Shown: one piece after another, positions 25,629 to 33,213 of the stretch
Layout: each line of letters begins with the position of its first letter
Position numbering within the stretch: position 1 is the first letter of the stretch
NCBI RefSeq assembly: GCF_900103455.1
Contig: NZ_FNHI01000002.1
Coordinates: 186,001 to 250,000, forward strand
Origin: Streptomyces wuyuanensis
Lineage (GTDB): Bacteria; Actinomycetota; Actinomycetes; Streptomycetales; Streptomycetaceae
Length of the DNA stretch: 64,000 nucleotides
Direction of reading: 5' to 3'
Notes under the pieces: generated by a model
Told to the model about the DNA's origin: nothing
The model's database searches: none
The model's input: only the letters and a program-made list of their open reading frames with translations
Position numbers and translations under genes: made by a program

Positions 25629-26576
25629 TCAGCCGCGGAACGCCGCCCGGTAGGCGGTCGGCGTGGTACCGACGTTCCTGGAGAAGTGGTGGCGAAGGGT
25701 CTCCGGTGAGCCGAGCCCGGCCTGACCGGCCACCCGGCTCATCGGCAAATCGGTCGTCTCCAGCAGCTCCCTCGCCCGTTGCAGCCGCCGGCCGAGCAGC
25801 CACTGCAGCGGTGTCGTGCCGGTCTGGGCACGGAAGCGCCGTATGAGCGTGCGGGAGCTCATCGCCGCCCGGGCGGCGATGTCCGCGACGGTGAGCGGCC
25901 GTTCGAGGTTCTCCTGCATCCACAGCAGAGTCGGCCCCAGATCGGCGGAGTCCTGCACGGGGTCGGGGTACTCGATGAACTGGGCCTGACCACCCGCGCG
26001 TTGCGGGGCCATGACGATCATCCTCGCGGTGCGCGCGGCCGCCGCCGCGCCGTGGTCGCGCCGGACCATGTGCAGACAGAGGTCGAGGCCCGCAGCGATT
26101 CCGGCCGAGGTGAGGACCCGGCCGTTGTCGACGTAGAGGACTCCGGGGTCGACCTCCACCTGGGGGAACTCCGCTGCCAGCCGGTCCGCGAACATCCAGT
26201 GCGTCGTCGCCCTGCCCCCGTCGAGGAGCCCGGCCGCGGCGAGCACGAACGCGCCCGAGCAGATGGAGGCCACACGTGCGCCGTCCGCCGCCACGTCCCG
26301 CAGGATCTCCACCGCGTGCGGGGACGGGGCCAGTTCGGGCGCCACCCCGGCCACGATCACCGTGTCCGCCCCGCGTGCGTCGTCCAGCCCGTAGCTGGAC
26401 GAGATCCGGAACGGTTCCTGGAGGCCGGCCGTCGTGGTGACGGTCCGGTCGCTGCAGACCCGCACCTCGTAGGCGGGCGTTCCGTCTGGCTGCTCCACGA
26501 CGGCGAACACCTGGCACGGGATGGCGAGGTCGAACGCGGAGACGCCGTCGAGGGCGAGGATCGCGACTACGTGCAC
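25629..26576 (-). CDS. GlxA-family AraC-type transcriptional regulator
   Basis: A 315-residue regulator with an N-terminal DJ-1/PfpI-like domain (VVAILALDGVSAFDLAIPCQ; the ASICSGAFVLAAAGLLDG nucleophile elbow with its Cys; TTHWMFADRLA) and a C-terminal AraC domain with two HTH motifs (LTVADIAARAAMSSRTLIRR and LPMSRVAGQAGLGSPETLRH). Family members often regulate catabolic or stress genes, with unknown ligands. The GTG at 26576 is probably leaderless: TAGGCT lies eight bases upstream. It is divergent from the pilin-toxin gene, and the TGGGCCC cluster lies between them. Confidence 0.92.
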   Translation of the reverse strand: MHVVAILALDGVSAFDLAIPCQVFAVVEQPDGTPAYEVRVCSDRTVTTTAGLQEPFRISSSYGLDDARGADTVIVAGVAPELAPSPHAVEILRDVAADGARVASICSGAFVLAAAGLLDGGRATTHWMFADRLAAEFPQVEVDPGVLYVDNGRVLTSAGIAAGLDLCLHMVRRDHGAAAAARTARMIVMAPQRAGGQAQFIEYPDPVQDSADLGPTLLWMQENLERPLTVADIAARAAMSSRTLIRRFRAQTGTTPLQWLLGRRLQRARELLETTDLPMSRVAGQAGLGSPETLRHHFSRNVGTTPTAYRAAFRG

Positions 26577-26614
26577 GTCAGCCGAGCCTACGCACCGGGT
26601 CCGTCGCCGCGTGG

Positions 26615-26666
26615 TGGGCCCCGGGCCCAGTCGGACATGCTTGCGGACTTTGGGTCCACGGGCCCA
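26615..26666. promoter_or_regulatory. TGGGCCC cluster at the pilin-toxin promoter
   Basis: TGGGCCC at 26615-26621, GGGCCCA at 26623-26629, a near match TGGGTCCA at 26651-26658 and GGGCCCA at 26660-26666. The last one runs into GGGCCCATGACC, whose ATGACC can act as a -35 box, with TAGCCT (26690-26695) as the -10 box seven bases before the ATG. The intact prepilin peptidase promoter has the same GGGCCCATGACC at the same place. Confidence 0.6.
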
Positions 26667-26702
26667 TGACCGCCCCCCGCGAACGCCCCTAGCCTCCGGT
26701 GT

Positions 26703-29063
26703 ATGGCTGCAACCGGTGGGGGATCAGCGGGAGTTGCGCCTGCGGGCGCTTCCGGAGGGATGGGGGCCGGCACCTTGCCGCCCGTCCCGGGGAACGGCCG
26801 GCAGCCCATGCCGCGGGCCGTGCAGGCCGTGCTCGTACTGCTGTACGTGCTGTTCGGGCTCACGGTGCTGGGGGCGTTCGGTCTTCTCGTGACGGCTGCG
26901 GCCGTAAACGGGATCGACGGGGAACTCCTCGGACTGCTGCTGTACGCCGCCGCGCCGGGCGTGGCCGGGTTGCTGCTCGCGCTGCGGGCGTGGACCGGCG
27001 GCGTGTGGGTGTGGCGCGCGCTGCTGGCGGTGCAGGCATGGCTGCTCTTCGGCGCCTTGAGTGCGCTCGTCGACGGCAGCGGCCGTGGTCTGACCCAACT
27101 GCTCGTACCCGTCGCCGTGATCGTGCTGCTGTTCCGTCCGTCGGCGCGCGAATGGTTCCTTCTGCCCGGTGCGAGCCGGGTCGAGCGCCGGCCCCCAAGG
27201 CTCGCCCGGCTCATCAAGTGGCGCAGGGACGGCGGCCAGACGGCCACCGAGTACGTCGGTCTCATCGTCCTCGTCGCGGCCATCGTCGTCGGGCTGGTAG
27301 CGACCGGGGTCGGCGGACAGATCGCCGGAGGGCTCCGGTCCGCGGTCTGTGAGATCACCGGCACGGCGTGCGGCGGCGGCGCACCGACGGACGTCGAGGC
27401 GGGCGGCGGCACCGACGGCGGCACCGGCAGCAGCACCGGCAGCAGCACCGGCGGCGACAGCGGCGGCACGGACGGCGGCCCGGGCGCGACCGCAGACACC
27501 GGCGGTACGGGCGGCAGCACCGCGGGCACGGACGCCACCGGAGGTACGGACGGCTCCGGAGGTACGGCCGAAGCCACCGGCGGTACGGGTGACGCCACCG
27601 GCGGCACGGGCACCGCGGACGAGGCCGTCTACGACGAGGACGACGAGACCGACGAGACCGGCCAGCCGGGGGTGCCGGACGACGGGCTCGACGACGACGG
27701 CGGAGACGGCGAGGACGAGGGCGAGAGCTGCACCTCCGGCATCGGCGCCTTCCTGTCCTGCGGTGCCGAGCAGGTCGGTGGCTTCTTCGAGGGAGTCGTC
27801 GTGGACGGCCTCTGGGGTGACATCACCGGCACGTTCGAGACGATCTTCAACCCCGGCAAGGCGTGGGAAGGCATCAAGGACTACGGCTCCCAGCTCGGCG
27901 ACCAGTGGCTGGAGGACAGCGCCGGGGCGAGCGACAAGTGGTCCAAGGGCGACTACCTGGGCGCCCTCTGGGACTGGGGCTCGGCCTCGGTCAACACCGG
28001 GGTGACCGTCCTCGACGACGTCTTCGTCGGGGACGAGGTCCGCGACATGTGGAACCGGGGCGACGAGGGACAGGCCATCGGAACGGTCTTCTGGAACGTC
28101 GGCTCCCTCTTCATCCCGGGCTACGGCGAGGCGAAGCTCGTCGGCAAGCTGGGCAAACTGGGCAAACTCGGGAAACTGGGCAAGGTCGGCGAGCTCGCGC
28201 AGAAGGCCTCCGAGGCGGCGGCGAAGGCCCGCAAGGCGGCCAAGGCCGGCGACGTCGAGGGCGCCGAGCAGGCCGCCAAGGAGGCCCAGCAGCACGCCGA
28301 CGACGCCGCCAGGGACGCGGGACTCACCGGCTGCACCATCGGGATGGGCGCGCGCGTGCGCATCCCTTACGGCGGCGGGCCGGGCGTCCCCGGCAGCGGC
28401 ACGGGTGTGGTCGCGGGCCCGATGGGCGCCGCGCCGGTCGCGCTGTTCGCCGGCAAGTGCGACGAGGTCGACCCGGAGAAGAAGCAGGCCGCCGAGGAGG
28501 CGGCCAAGCAGGCCGAGGAGGCGCGCAAGGCCGCCGAGGCGGCGAAGCGCAAGGCCGGCCTGGAGAGGGCGCAGCAGCAGCCGAAGCCTTCCTGGTACGA
28601 GAACCTCACGAACCCCCGCGCCGGGACCAAGGACGGCGGCGACGGGAAATGGGAGCGCATCAAGCCCGCGCTTTTCAGCTACGAATCCGAGATGGGCGCG
28701 CGCTACCAGGAGCAGATCTCCGGAGTGAACCGTGGGAAGGAGTACCAGGTCCCCCTCGACAAACTCGACGGCAAGCCCGTCAACTTCGACGGGTGGGACT
28801 CCGCGAAGGGGACCTTTCTCGAGGCGAAGTACGGGTACCGCAATCCGAAGTACTACGACGCCGAAGCGGGGGAGCTGAAGCTCGACATCGCCAACCGCTG
28901 GGCCAAGCAGGCGCAGCGGCAGGTCGACGCGGCCCGAGGGAAGCCGGTTGTATGGCACTTCTCCGATCCGGAGGTGGCTGAGGCCGCACGGGCGATGTTT
29001 GAGGAGAGGCGTATCAAGGTTAAGGTTGAGCACACGGCGGATGACGTTGTTGGCACAAGTTGA
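26703..29063 (+). CDS. Polymorphic toxin: membrane domain, Flp-like pilin segment and C-terminal Tox-REase-5-like nuclease
   Basis: A 786-residue multidomain protein. Order: four membrane helices (~38-145), a basic stretch, then G178|QTATEYVG, fitting the prepilin peptidase rule, and a pilin-like helix (LIVLVAAIVVGLVATGVG). Next is a Gly/Thr/Asp/Ser linker with cysteines (~220-340), a helical region with KLGKLGKLGKLGK and Ala/Lys/Glu repeats (~480-650), and a nuclease-like tail (~660-786). The tail shows YQEQISGVNRGKEYQVPL, VNFDGWDSAKGTFLEAKYGY (Asp and Glu-x-Lys of a PD-(D/E)xK site) and ARGKPVVWHFSDPEVAEAA, the pattern of Tox-REase-5. An immunity-like gene follows 19 bases later. I infer that it is cleaved like a pilin and displayed or exported by the Tad system; delivery is unproven. 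TAGCCT seven bases before the ATG suggests a leaderless start. Confidence 0.85.
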   Translation: MAATGGGSAGVAPAGASGGMGAGTLPPVPGNGRQPMPRAVQAVLVLLYVLFGLTVLGAFGLLVTAAAVNGIDGELLGLLLYAAAPGVAGLLLALRAWTGGVWVWRALLAVQAWLLFGALSALVDGSGRGLTQLLVPVAVIVLLFRPSAREWFLLPGASRVERRPPRLARLIKWRRDGGQTATEYVGLIVLVAAIVVGLVATGVGGQIAGGLRSAVCEITGTACGGGAPTDVEAGGGTDGGTGSSTGSSTGGDSGGTDGGPGATADTGGTGGSTAGTDATGGTDGSGGTAEATGGTGDATGGTGTADEAVYDEDDETDETGQPGVPDDGLDDDGGDGEDEGESCTSGIGAFLSCGAEQVGGFFEGVVVDGLWGDITGTFETIFNPGKAWEGIKDYGSQLGDQWLEDSAGASDKWSKGDYLGALWDWGSASVNTGVTVLDDVFVGDEVRDMWNRGDEGQAIGTVFWNVGSLFIPGYGEAKLVGKLGKLGKLGKLGKVGELAQKASEAAAKARKAAKAGDVEGAEQAAKEAQQHADDAARDAGLTGCTIGMGARVRIPYGGGPGVPGSGTGVVAGPMGAAPVALFAGKCDEVDPEKKQAAEEAAKQAEEARKAAEAAKRKAGLERAQQQPKPSWYENLTNPRAGTKDGGDGKWERIKPALFSYESEMGARYQEQISGVNRGKEYQVPLDKLDGKPVNFDGWDSAKGTFLEAKYGYRNPKYYDAEAGELKLDIANRWAKQAQRQVDAARGKPVVWHFSDPEVAEAARAMFEERRIKVKVEHTADDVVGTS

Positions 29064-29082
29064 GGGAAGAGGGAGAGCGAAG

Positions 29083-29811
29083 GTGCTGTACGTCGTGGTC
29101 AACGGGGGGTGGGGGAGGCGGCAGGAAAGCGTTGTTCAGATCGCTGAGCGCTGGGTGGAAAGCCTGTCGGCCTTGGGCGATTTGAATGATGCGGCTTTCA
29201 CCGGCTGGCTCGAGGCAGTCGACGATATTTCCACTGCGCCGCGTATGCCGCTGTCGGTGGCTGCGCTCTCCGATTACCTGAAGAGGGAGAACCCGGAGTC
29301 CGACGTGGACCGTATTGGCTACACGACATCCCTGCTGACAAACAATCCCGGGATGCCTCGTGTGACATTTTCGATTCATGCAGGTGGTACTTCGGAATGG
29401 GTGACGAATTCCGTTGCACTGTCGTTCCGATCGCGCAAGCTGGATGAATCCGTGCTGGCTGTGAGTCGCTCCTCGGACGTGCTGCGAATTTTCGCCGACG
29501 CCTGGGACATCGACACGGGACAAGCCTACGGCCGTGCCCAGTACGATGCGGTGCGAGAGGAGTTCGGTCTCGATAATTCAGCTCCCCGCTGCGGCCGATC
29601 GGTGTACTTGTCTGCGAAACGCGCGGCCCTGGCTCCGGAAGGACTTTCCGGTACGTATGCCCGCACGGCACACGGCGGGCTGATCATCGATTTCACTCGG
29701 GGCGGAGCTGAGGAGCCCGACATCGAGACGATCCTCGACGCCAACCGGCAACTGCGTGCAGCCGGCGCACTGGAGCCACTCCCTGAGCCCTTGGACAGGT
29801 CCAAGTGGTGA
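29083..29811 (+). CDS. Imm52-like immunity protein for the adjacent nuclease toxin
   Basis: A 242-residue soluble protein with no signal peptide or membrane helix, as expected for a cytoplasmic antidote. It starts VLYVVVNGGWGRRQE and has conserved-looking blocks RWVESLSALGDLNDAAFTGW and SVYLSAKRAALAPEGLSGTY. Overall pattern and position fit the Imm52 family, which accompanies Tox-REase-5 toxins in polymorphic toxin systems. The family call is from memory and should be checked. GTG 29083 has an AGGGAG site eight bases upstream. The DNA is clearly less GC-rich and uses rarer codons than neighbouring genes, a sign of recent transfer with the toxin module. Its stop overlaps the next gene by four bases. 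Confidence 0.75.
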   Translation: MLYVVVNGGWGRRQESVVQIAERWVESLSALGDLNDAAFTGWLEAVDDISTAPRMPLSVAALSDYLKRENPESDVDRIGYTTSLLTNNPGMPRVTFSIHAGGTSEWVTNSVALSFRSRKLDESVLAVSRSSDVLRIFADAWDIDTGQAYGRAQYDAVREEFGLDNSAPRCGRSVYLSAKRAALAPEGLSGTYARTAHGGLIIDFTRGGAEEPDIETILDANRQLRAAGALEPLPEPLDRSKW

Positions 29812-30158
29812 GGCCGACGGGCGTGGCGTTCAGCCTGCCGGGGGCGGTCAGCGTCATCGAAGACCTGCTTGCCGGACCGGTGCCGGTGGACGGGCCGACG
29901 CATCGGGGGGCGGACGACGACACCGGTTGGGCAGGTGGCCACGGCGCGGGCTTCCGGCTTGTTCCGCTGTGGCAGAGCCGGTCCTATTTCGGCGTACCCG
30001 GATCCGAGTGGGGCGCCGCGCAGGAGGAGTCCGAAGCGTACCTCGCCTCGCTCGCCGAGGAGTTGGAGAAGCGCTGGGGTCCGCATCGGCCTTCGGCCCC
30101 TTCCCGACGTGGAAGGCCTACAAGGGCAAGGACGGCAAGATCCACGTCGTGGAGGTGA
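29808..30158 (+). CDS. Possible second immunity-like protein, C-terminus likely aberrant
   Basis: A 116-residue frame whose GTG overlaps the previous stop (GTGA), showing translational coupling to the Imm52-like gene. The first ~90 residues look like a real protein: FSLPGAVSVIEDLLAGPVPV, GWAGGHGAGFRLVPLWQSRS, YFGVPGSEWG and a closing ESEAYLASLAEELEKRWG. This pattern, with tryptophans and an RWG end, resembles small Streptomyces hypothetical proteins near toxin modules. After about 30088 the frame runs into a different coding frame (nuclease fragment), so the Arg/Ser-rich last ~25 residues are probably not native. I read it as an immunity gene truncated by recombination. No family is assigned. 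Confidence 0.55.
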   Translation: MRPTGVAFSLPGAVSVIEDLLAGPVPVDGPTHRGADDDTGWAGGHGAGFRLVPLWQSRSYFGVPGSEWGAAQEESEAYLASLAEELEKRWGPHRPSAPSRRGRPTRARTARSTSWR

Positions 30159-30467
30159 AGAACACCGGCAACGCCACGACGAAGCACACGACGGTCGCCC
30201 AGACGGAGCGGATCGCGGAATGGGCAGAAGGACGGCGCCAACCGCCGCGCGTCACTCGCTACGAGATCGAGCAGCAGCAAGGGCCGGCACAAGATCTTCG
30301 ACGGCTGCCAGAAGGGCCTGGCCCCGGGCATCCCGGCCCAGACCTTCGCCAAGAACGGTCTCGACGTGCGCATCGCCGGCCAGGACCCCACCGGCACCGA
30401 GCGCGCGCATCGACGTTACGCAGACCTGCCACCCTTCAAAGGCCGGGCGTTGCGCTCGGCCGGGTGA
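30092..30467 (+). pseudogene. Remnant of a second nuclease-toxin cassette
   Basis: A protein-like reading without its own start spans two frames. Frame A (from 30092) reads FGPFPTWKAYKGKDGKIHVV, continuing EVKNTGNATTKHTTVAQTER and IAEWAEGRRQPPRVTRYEIE. The VVEVKN segment is a typical Glu-x-Lys of PD-(D/E)xK nucleases. Near 30282 the reading shifts to frame B: RHKIFDGCQKGLAPGIPAQT, continuing FAKNGLDVRIAGQDPTGTER, with a stop at 30467. Such orphan C-terminal toxin pieces behind an active toxin-immunity pair are a known trait of polymorphic toxin loci, where tips are exchanged by recombination. The nuclease call rests on the one motif and is tentative. Confidence 0.6.
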
Positions 30468-30611
30468 CGGTCGGGCCTCTCATCAGCGGTCAGACGGTGC
30501 CCCGGACCCGGTGACGCCACCCCCCAGGTCAGCGCTTCGACAGGGGGCAACAGCCATGCCGGGCCCGGAGGCCAGGAGCCCCGTTTCAGGGCCACGAAGA
30601 AGGTAACGGGG

Positions 30612-31369
30612 CACCCGATCACGGGGCCCGCGCGGGGCTGGCTGGGCATTGCGATGCGGGAGTTGCGCCGCCGCTCCGGTCCCGGCGACGGCCGCTGCTC
30701 GGACGGCCGCGCCCGTGCGGGCCGCCGCCGGGACCGCGCAGGACGCGCAGGGAGCCGGCGCGCCGCAGGACGCACAGGACACTCACGACTTCCGGGACCC
30801 GCAGGGCACCGTTCGGGAGCGCAAGCCCGTGCCGTACCGGCCCTCGCTCCTCGTGCCGGTCGTCACCGCGCTCGTCTGTGCCGCGCTCGCGGCCGCCACC
30901 GGGGCGCGGCCCGAGGCCGCCGTGCGGGTGCTGCTCGCTCCCGTCGCCGTAGTGCTCGCGCTCATCGACTGGAACGTCCACCGGCTTCCGGACCACCTGA
31001 CCGTGCCGCTCGCCGGTGCGGCCTCCGTGCTGCTCGGGGGCGCGGCGCTGCTTCCCGAGTCCGCCGGGTCGTGGCCGTCGGCCCTGCTCGGCGGACTGGC
31101 GCTCGGCGCCGCGTACATCGTGCTCTTTCTGATCAACCCCAACGGCATCGGCTTCGGGGATGTGAAGCTAGCGCTCCCGCTCGGGGTCGCGCTGGGCTGG
31201 TACGGCCGGGGAGCCCTGTTCGTGGGGGCCTTGACGGGGTTCCTCCTGGGGCGGCGTACGGGCTCGGGCTCGTCCTGCTGCGCAAGGCCGGGCGCAAGTC
31301 GGCGATCCCGTTCGGACCGTTCACGGTCTCGGGGCGCTGATCGGGCTGCTGGTGGCCCTTGCGACGTAG
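30612..31369 (+). pseudogene. Frameshifted prepilin peptidase (A24 family)
   Basis: It is clearly a paralog of the intact peptidase at 33.2 kb. It opens with HPITGPARGWLG in one frame, shifts near 30650 to a frame reading CGSC, PYRPSLLVPVVTALVCAALA, VVLALIDWNVHRLPDHL and NPNGIGFGDVKLALPLGVAL (with the catalytic GxGD), shifts again near 31253 to YGLGLVLLRKAGRKSAIPFG, and once more near 31333 to ALIGLLVALAT before the stop. Three frameshifts and loss of the first residues indicate a dead gene. A shortened product from TTG 30649 would keep both aspartates but lose the last helix, so residual activity cannot be excluded. It lies directly behind the toxin module. Confidence 0.8.
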
Positions 31370-31576
31370 CCGTGCTCTGCCCTGTCGCGTGTACGCACGC
31401 CGAGGGGCCCCGGACCGGGTGGCGGCGAGCGTGAGCCGGTTGCGACCGGAACGCCCCGCGCATCGCACCCGGCGCCGTCGGCACGGAGCCGGGCGCACGC
31501 CCCGACACCCGGGGCCGGGAGGCCGCCCGGTCGGCGTGAGCGCGGTCACTCCTGCCCCGCGGCGATAATCGGGCGC

Positions 31577-32737
31577 ATGTCTGACCGGTCCGAATCCGAA
31601 CCGCAGGGCTCCCGTCCGCGCGGCGGGGCCGTCCTGCCGGGGATCGCGGGTGCTCCCGCCCCCGCGCTTCTGGGGTACGCGGCCGTGCGTGTGCTGGGTA
31701 TGGCGATCCTCGCCGTGGCCGCGGCGGTACAGGGGAAGGACGCCCTGCGGCGGCTGAACGGGCGCTGGGACTCCGTCTGGTATGTCCGGATCGCCGAGAA
31801 CGGCTACGGGTACGACGTGACGCTGCCCGACGGCAGCGTCCATTCCGATCTGGCCTTCTTCCCGTTGCTGCCCGCGCTGGAGCGCGCGGTCTCCGAGGTG
31901 CTGCCGGTCGGGGCCGCGACCGCGGGACTGGTGATCGGCTGGATCGCGGCGTTCGCCGCCGCCTGGGGCATCTACGCCGTCGGTGCGCATGTGGCGGGGC
32001 GGCGGGCCGGGGTGCTGCTGGCGGTGCTGTGGGGTGTGTACCCGACCGCGTTCGTGCAGTCGATGGCGTACACCGAGACGCTGTTCACCGCGCTGGCCGC
32101 CTGGTCGCTGTACGCCGTGCTCACCGACCGCTGGATCACCGCCGGGACGCTGTGCGCGCTGGCGGGGCTCACCCGGCCCTCGGCCGCCGCGCTCGTCGCC
32201 GCCCTCGGGGTCACCGGGCTCGTGCGGCTGTTCACGAGGGACCTGACGTGGCGCACGGTCGTGGGCGTGGTCGTCGCGCCGCTCGGATGGCTGGCGTACG
32301 TCGTCTTCGTCGCCGTGCGCCAGGGCAGCCCCACCGCGTACTTCGAGGTCCAGGCCGCCTGGGGCAACAACATCGACGGCGGGGTCGCCCTGGCCCGTTT
32401 CATCGGCGGGCATCTGACCGGGCCCCAACCGCTTGCCGGCGTCGGGCTGATCGCCGCGATCGGGCTGCTCTTCTGGGTGGTGTGGCTGTGTGTGAAGCAG
32501 CGTCAGCCGCTGCCGCTGCTGGTGTACGGAGCCGGGATCGTCGTCGTCTCCCTGATCGGAGCCGCCTACTTCGGCTCCCGCCCGCGGCTGATCATGCCCG
32601 CCTTCACGCTGCTGCTGCCCGCCGCGGTCGCGCTCACCCGGCCGGCCCGCCGGACGACGGTCGCGGTGGTGGCGCTGCTCGCCGTCGCCTCGGGAGCGTA
32701 CGGGGCGTTCACCCTGCTCGGTTCGGGACCGCCCTGA
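31577..32737 (+). CDS. PIG-V-like membrane glycosyltransferase
   Basis: A 386-residue membrane protein with about nine or ten hydrophobic helices. Near residues 61-75 it has NGRWDSVWYVRIAENGY and then DLAFFPLLPALERAV, which match the catalytic loop pattern of PIG-V/GT-C-fold mannosyltransferases (R-W-D-x-x-W/H-Y and F-F-P-x-x-P). Such enzymes move a sugar, usually mannose, from a lipid carrier outside the membrane. The acceptor is unknown. GATAAT seven bases before the ATG suggests a leaderless promoter. The neighbours (DUF192 on the opposite strand, prepilin peptidase) do not reveal its role; a link to cell-wall or pilus glycosylation is only a possibility. Confidence 0.85.
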   Translation: MSDRSESEPQGSRPRGGAVLPGIAGAPAPALLGYAAVRVLGMAILAVAAAVQGKDALRRLNGRWDSVWYVRIAENGYGYDVTLPDGSVHSDLAFFPLLPALERAVSEVLPVGAATAGLVIGWIAAFAAAWGIYAVGAHVAGRRAGVLLAVLWGVYPTAFVQSMAYTETLFTALAAWSLYAVLTDRWITAGTLCALAGLTRPSAAALVAALGVTGLVRLFTRDLTWRTVVGVVVAPLGWLAYVVFVAVRQGSPTAYFEVQAAWGNNIDGGVALARFIGGHLTGPQPLAGVGLIAAIGLLFWVVWLCVKQRQPLPLLVYGAGIVVVSLIGAAYFGSRPRLIMPAFTLLLPAAVALTRPARRTTVAVVALLAVASGAYGAFTLLGSGPP

Positions 32738-32738
32738 G

Positions 32739-33110
32739 TCAGGGAGCCGCGCGCCGCGGCCCTCCGATCGCGAGCCGGACCCCCGGCCGTACGCCCCACT
32801 CCGCCATCGCCCCCGCCTCCGCCTCCAGAACGTGACGGCTGCGCAGCCGCGGCAGTCCGAGCCGCCCGGGGCGCATCGTGCGGACGTCGAGGACGCGCAG
32901 TTCCCTGTCGAGGTACGCCACGTCGATGGCGAAGCGCATCCGGAAGGTGTGCACGCTCGTGCACGGCGTCAGCATGAGCGCCCCGTCCAGGCCGTCGCGT
33001 CCCAGCAGGCCGCGGTAGCGCGCCCCGTACGACGCGGCGACCAGCAGCTCGACCGGGTCGTCCCGGCCGGGGACCGTCAGTGTGCCCTTGCCGTCCTGCC
33101 ATCCGCCCAT
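32739..33110 (-). CDS. DUF192 family protein
   Basis: A 123-residue DUF192 protein: ASYGARYRGLLGRDGLDGAL, LTPCTSVHTFRMRFAIDVAY and HVLEAEAGAMAEWGVRPG are the typical blocks, with the conserved Cys and H-T-F-x-M-x-F-x-I-D signature. Function is unknown across the family; it is often a small periplasmic or cytoplasmic beta protein. I chose the ATG at 33110, where TACGGT lies eight bases upstream (leaderless). A longer reading from 33143 adds eleven residues without a ribosome site. It is convergent with, and directly abuts, the PIG-V-like gene, and divergent from the intact prepilin peptidase, sharing its TGGGCCC region. Confidence 0.85.
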   Translation of the reverse strand: MGGWQDGKGTLTVPGRDDPVELLVAASYGARYRGLLGRDGLDGALMLTPCTSVHTFRMRFAIDVAYLDRELRVLDVRTMRPGRLGLPRLRSRHVLEAEAGAMAEWGVRPGVRLAIGGPRRAAP

Positions 33111-33142
33111 GGGCCAAGACCGTAGCCGGAGTCGGGGGCTCA

Positions 33143-33207
33143 TGGGCCCCGGATCCCGGAGAGTGGGCCCGTGGGCCCATGACCCCGCGCCGTCCCGGTC
33201 CTAGGGT
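33143..33207 (+). promoter_or_regulatory. TGGGCCC cluster and leaderless promoter of the prepilin peptidase
   Basis: TGGGCCC occurs at 33143-33149, 33164-33170 and 33172-33178, the last overlapping GGGCCCA and continuing as GGGCCCATGACC (33173-33184). ATGACC as -35 and TAGGGT (33202-33207) as -10 are 17 bases apart, six bases before the GTG. The arrangement is the same as at the pilin-toxin promoter. Confidence 0.65.
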
Positions 33208-33213
33208 CGGACC

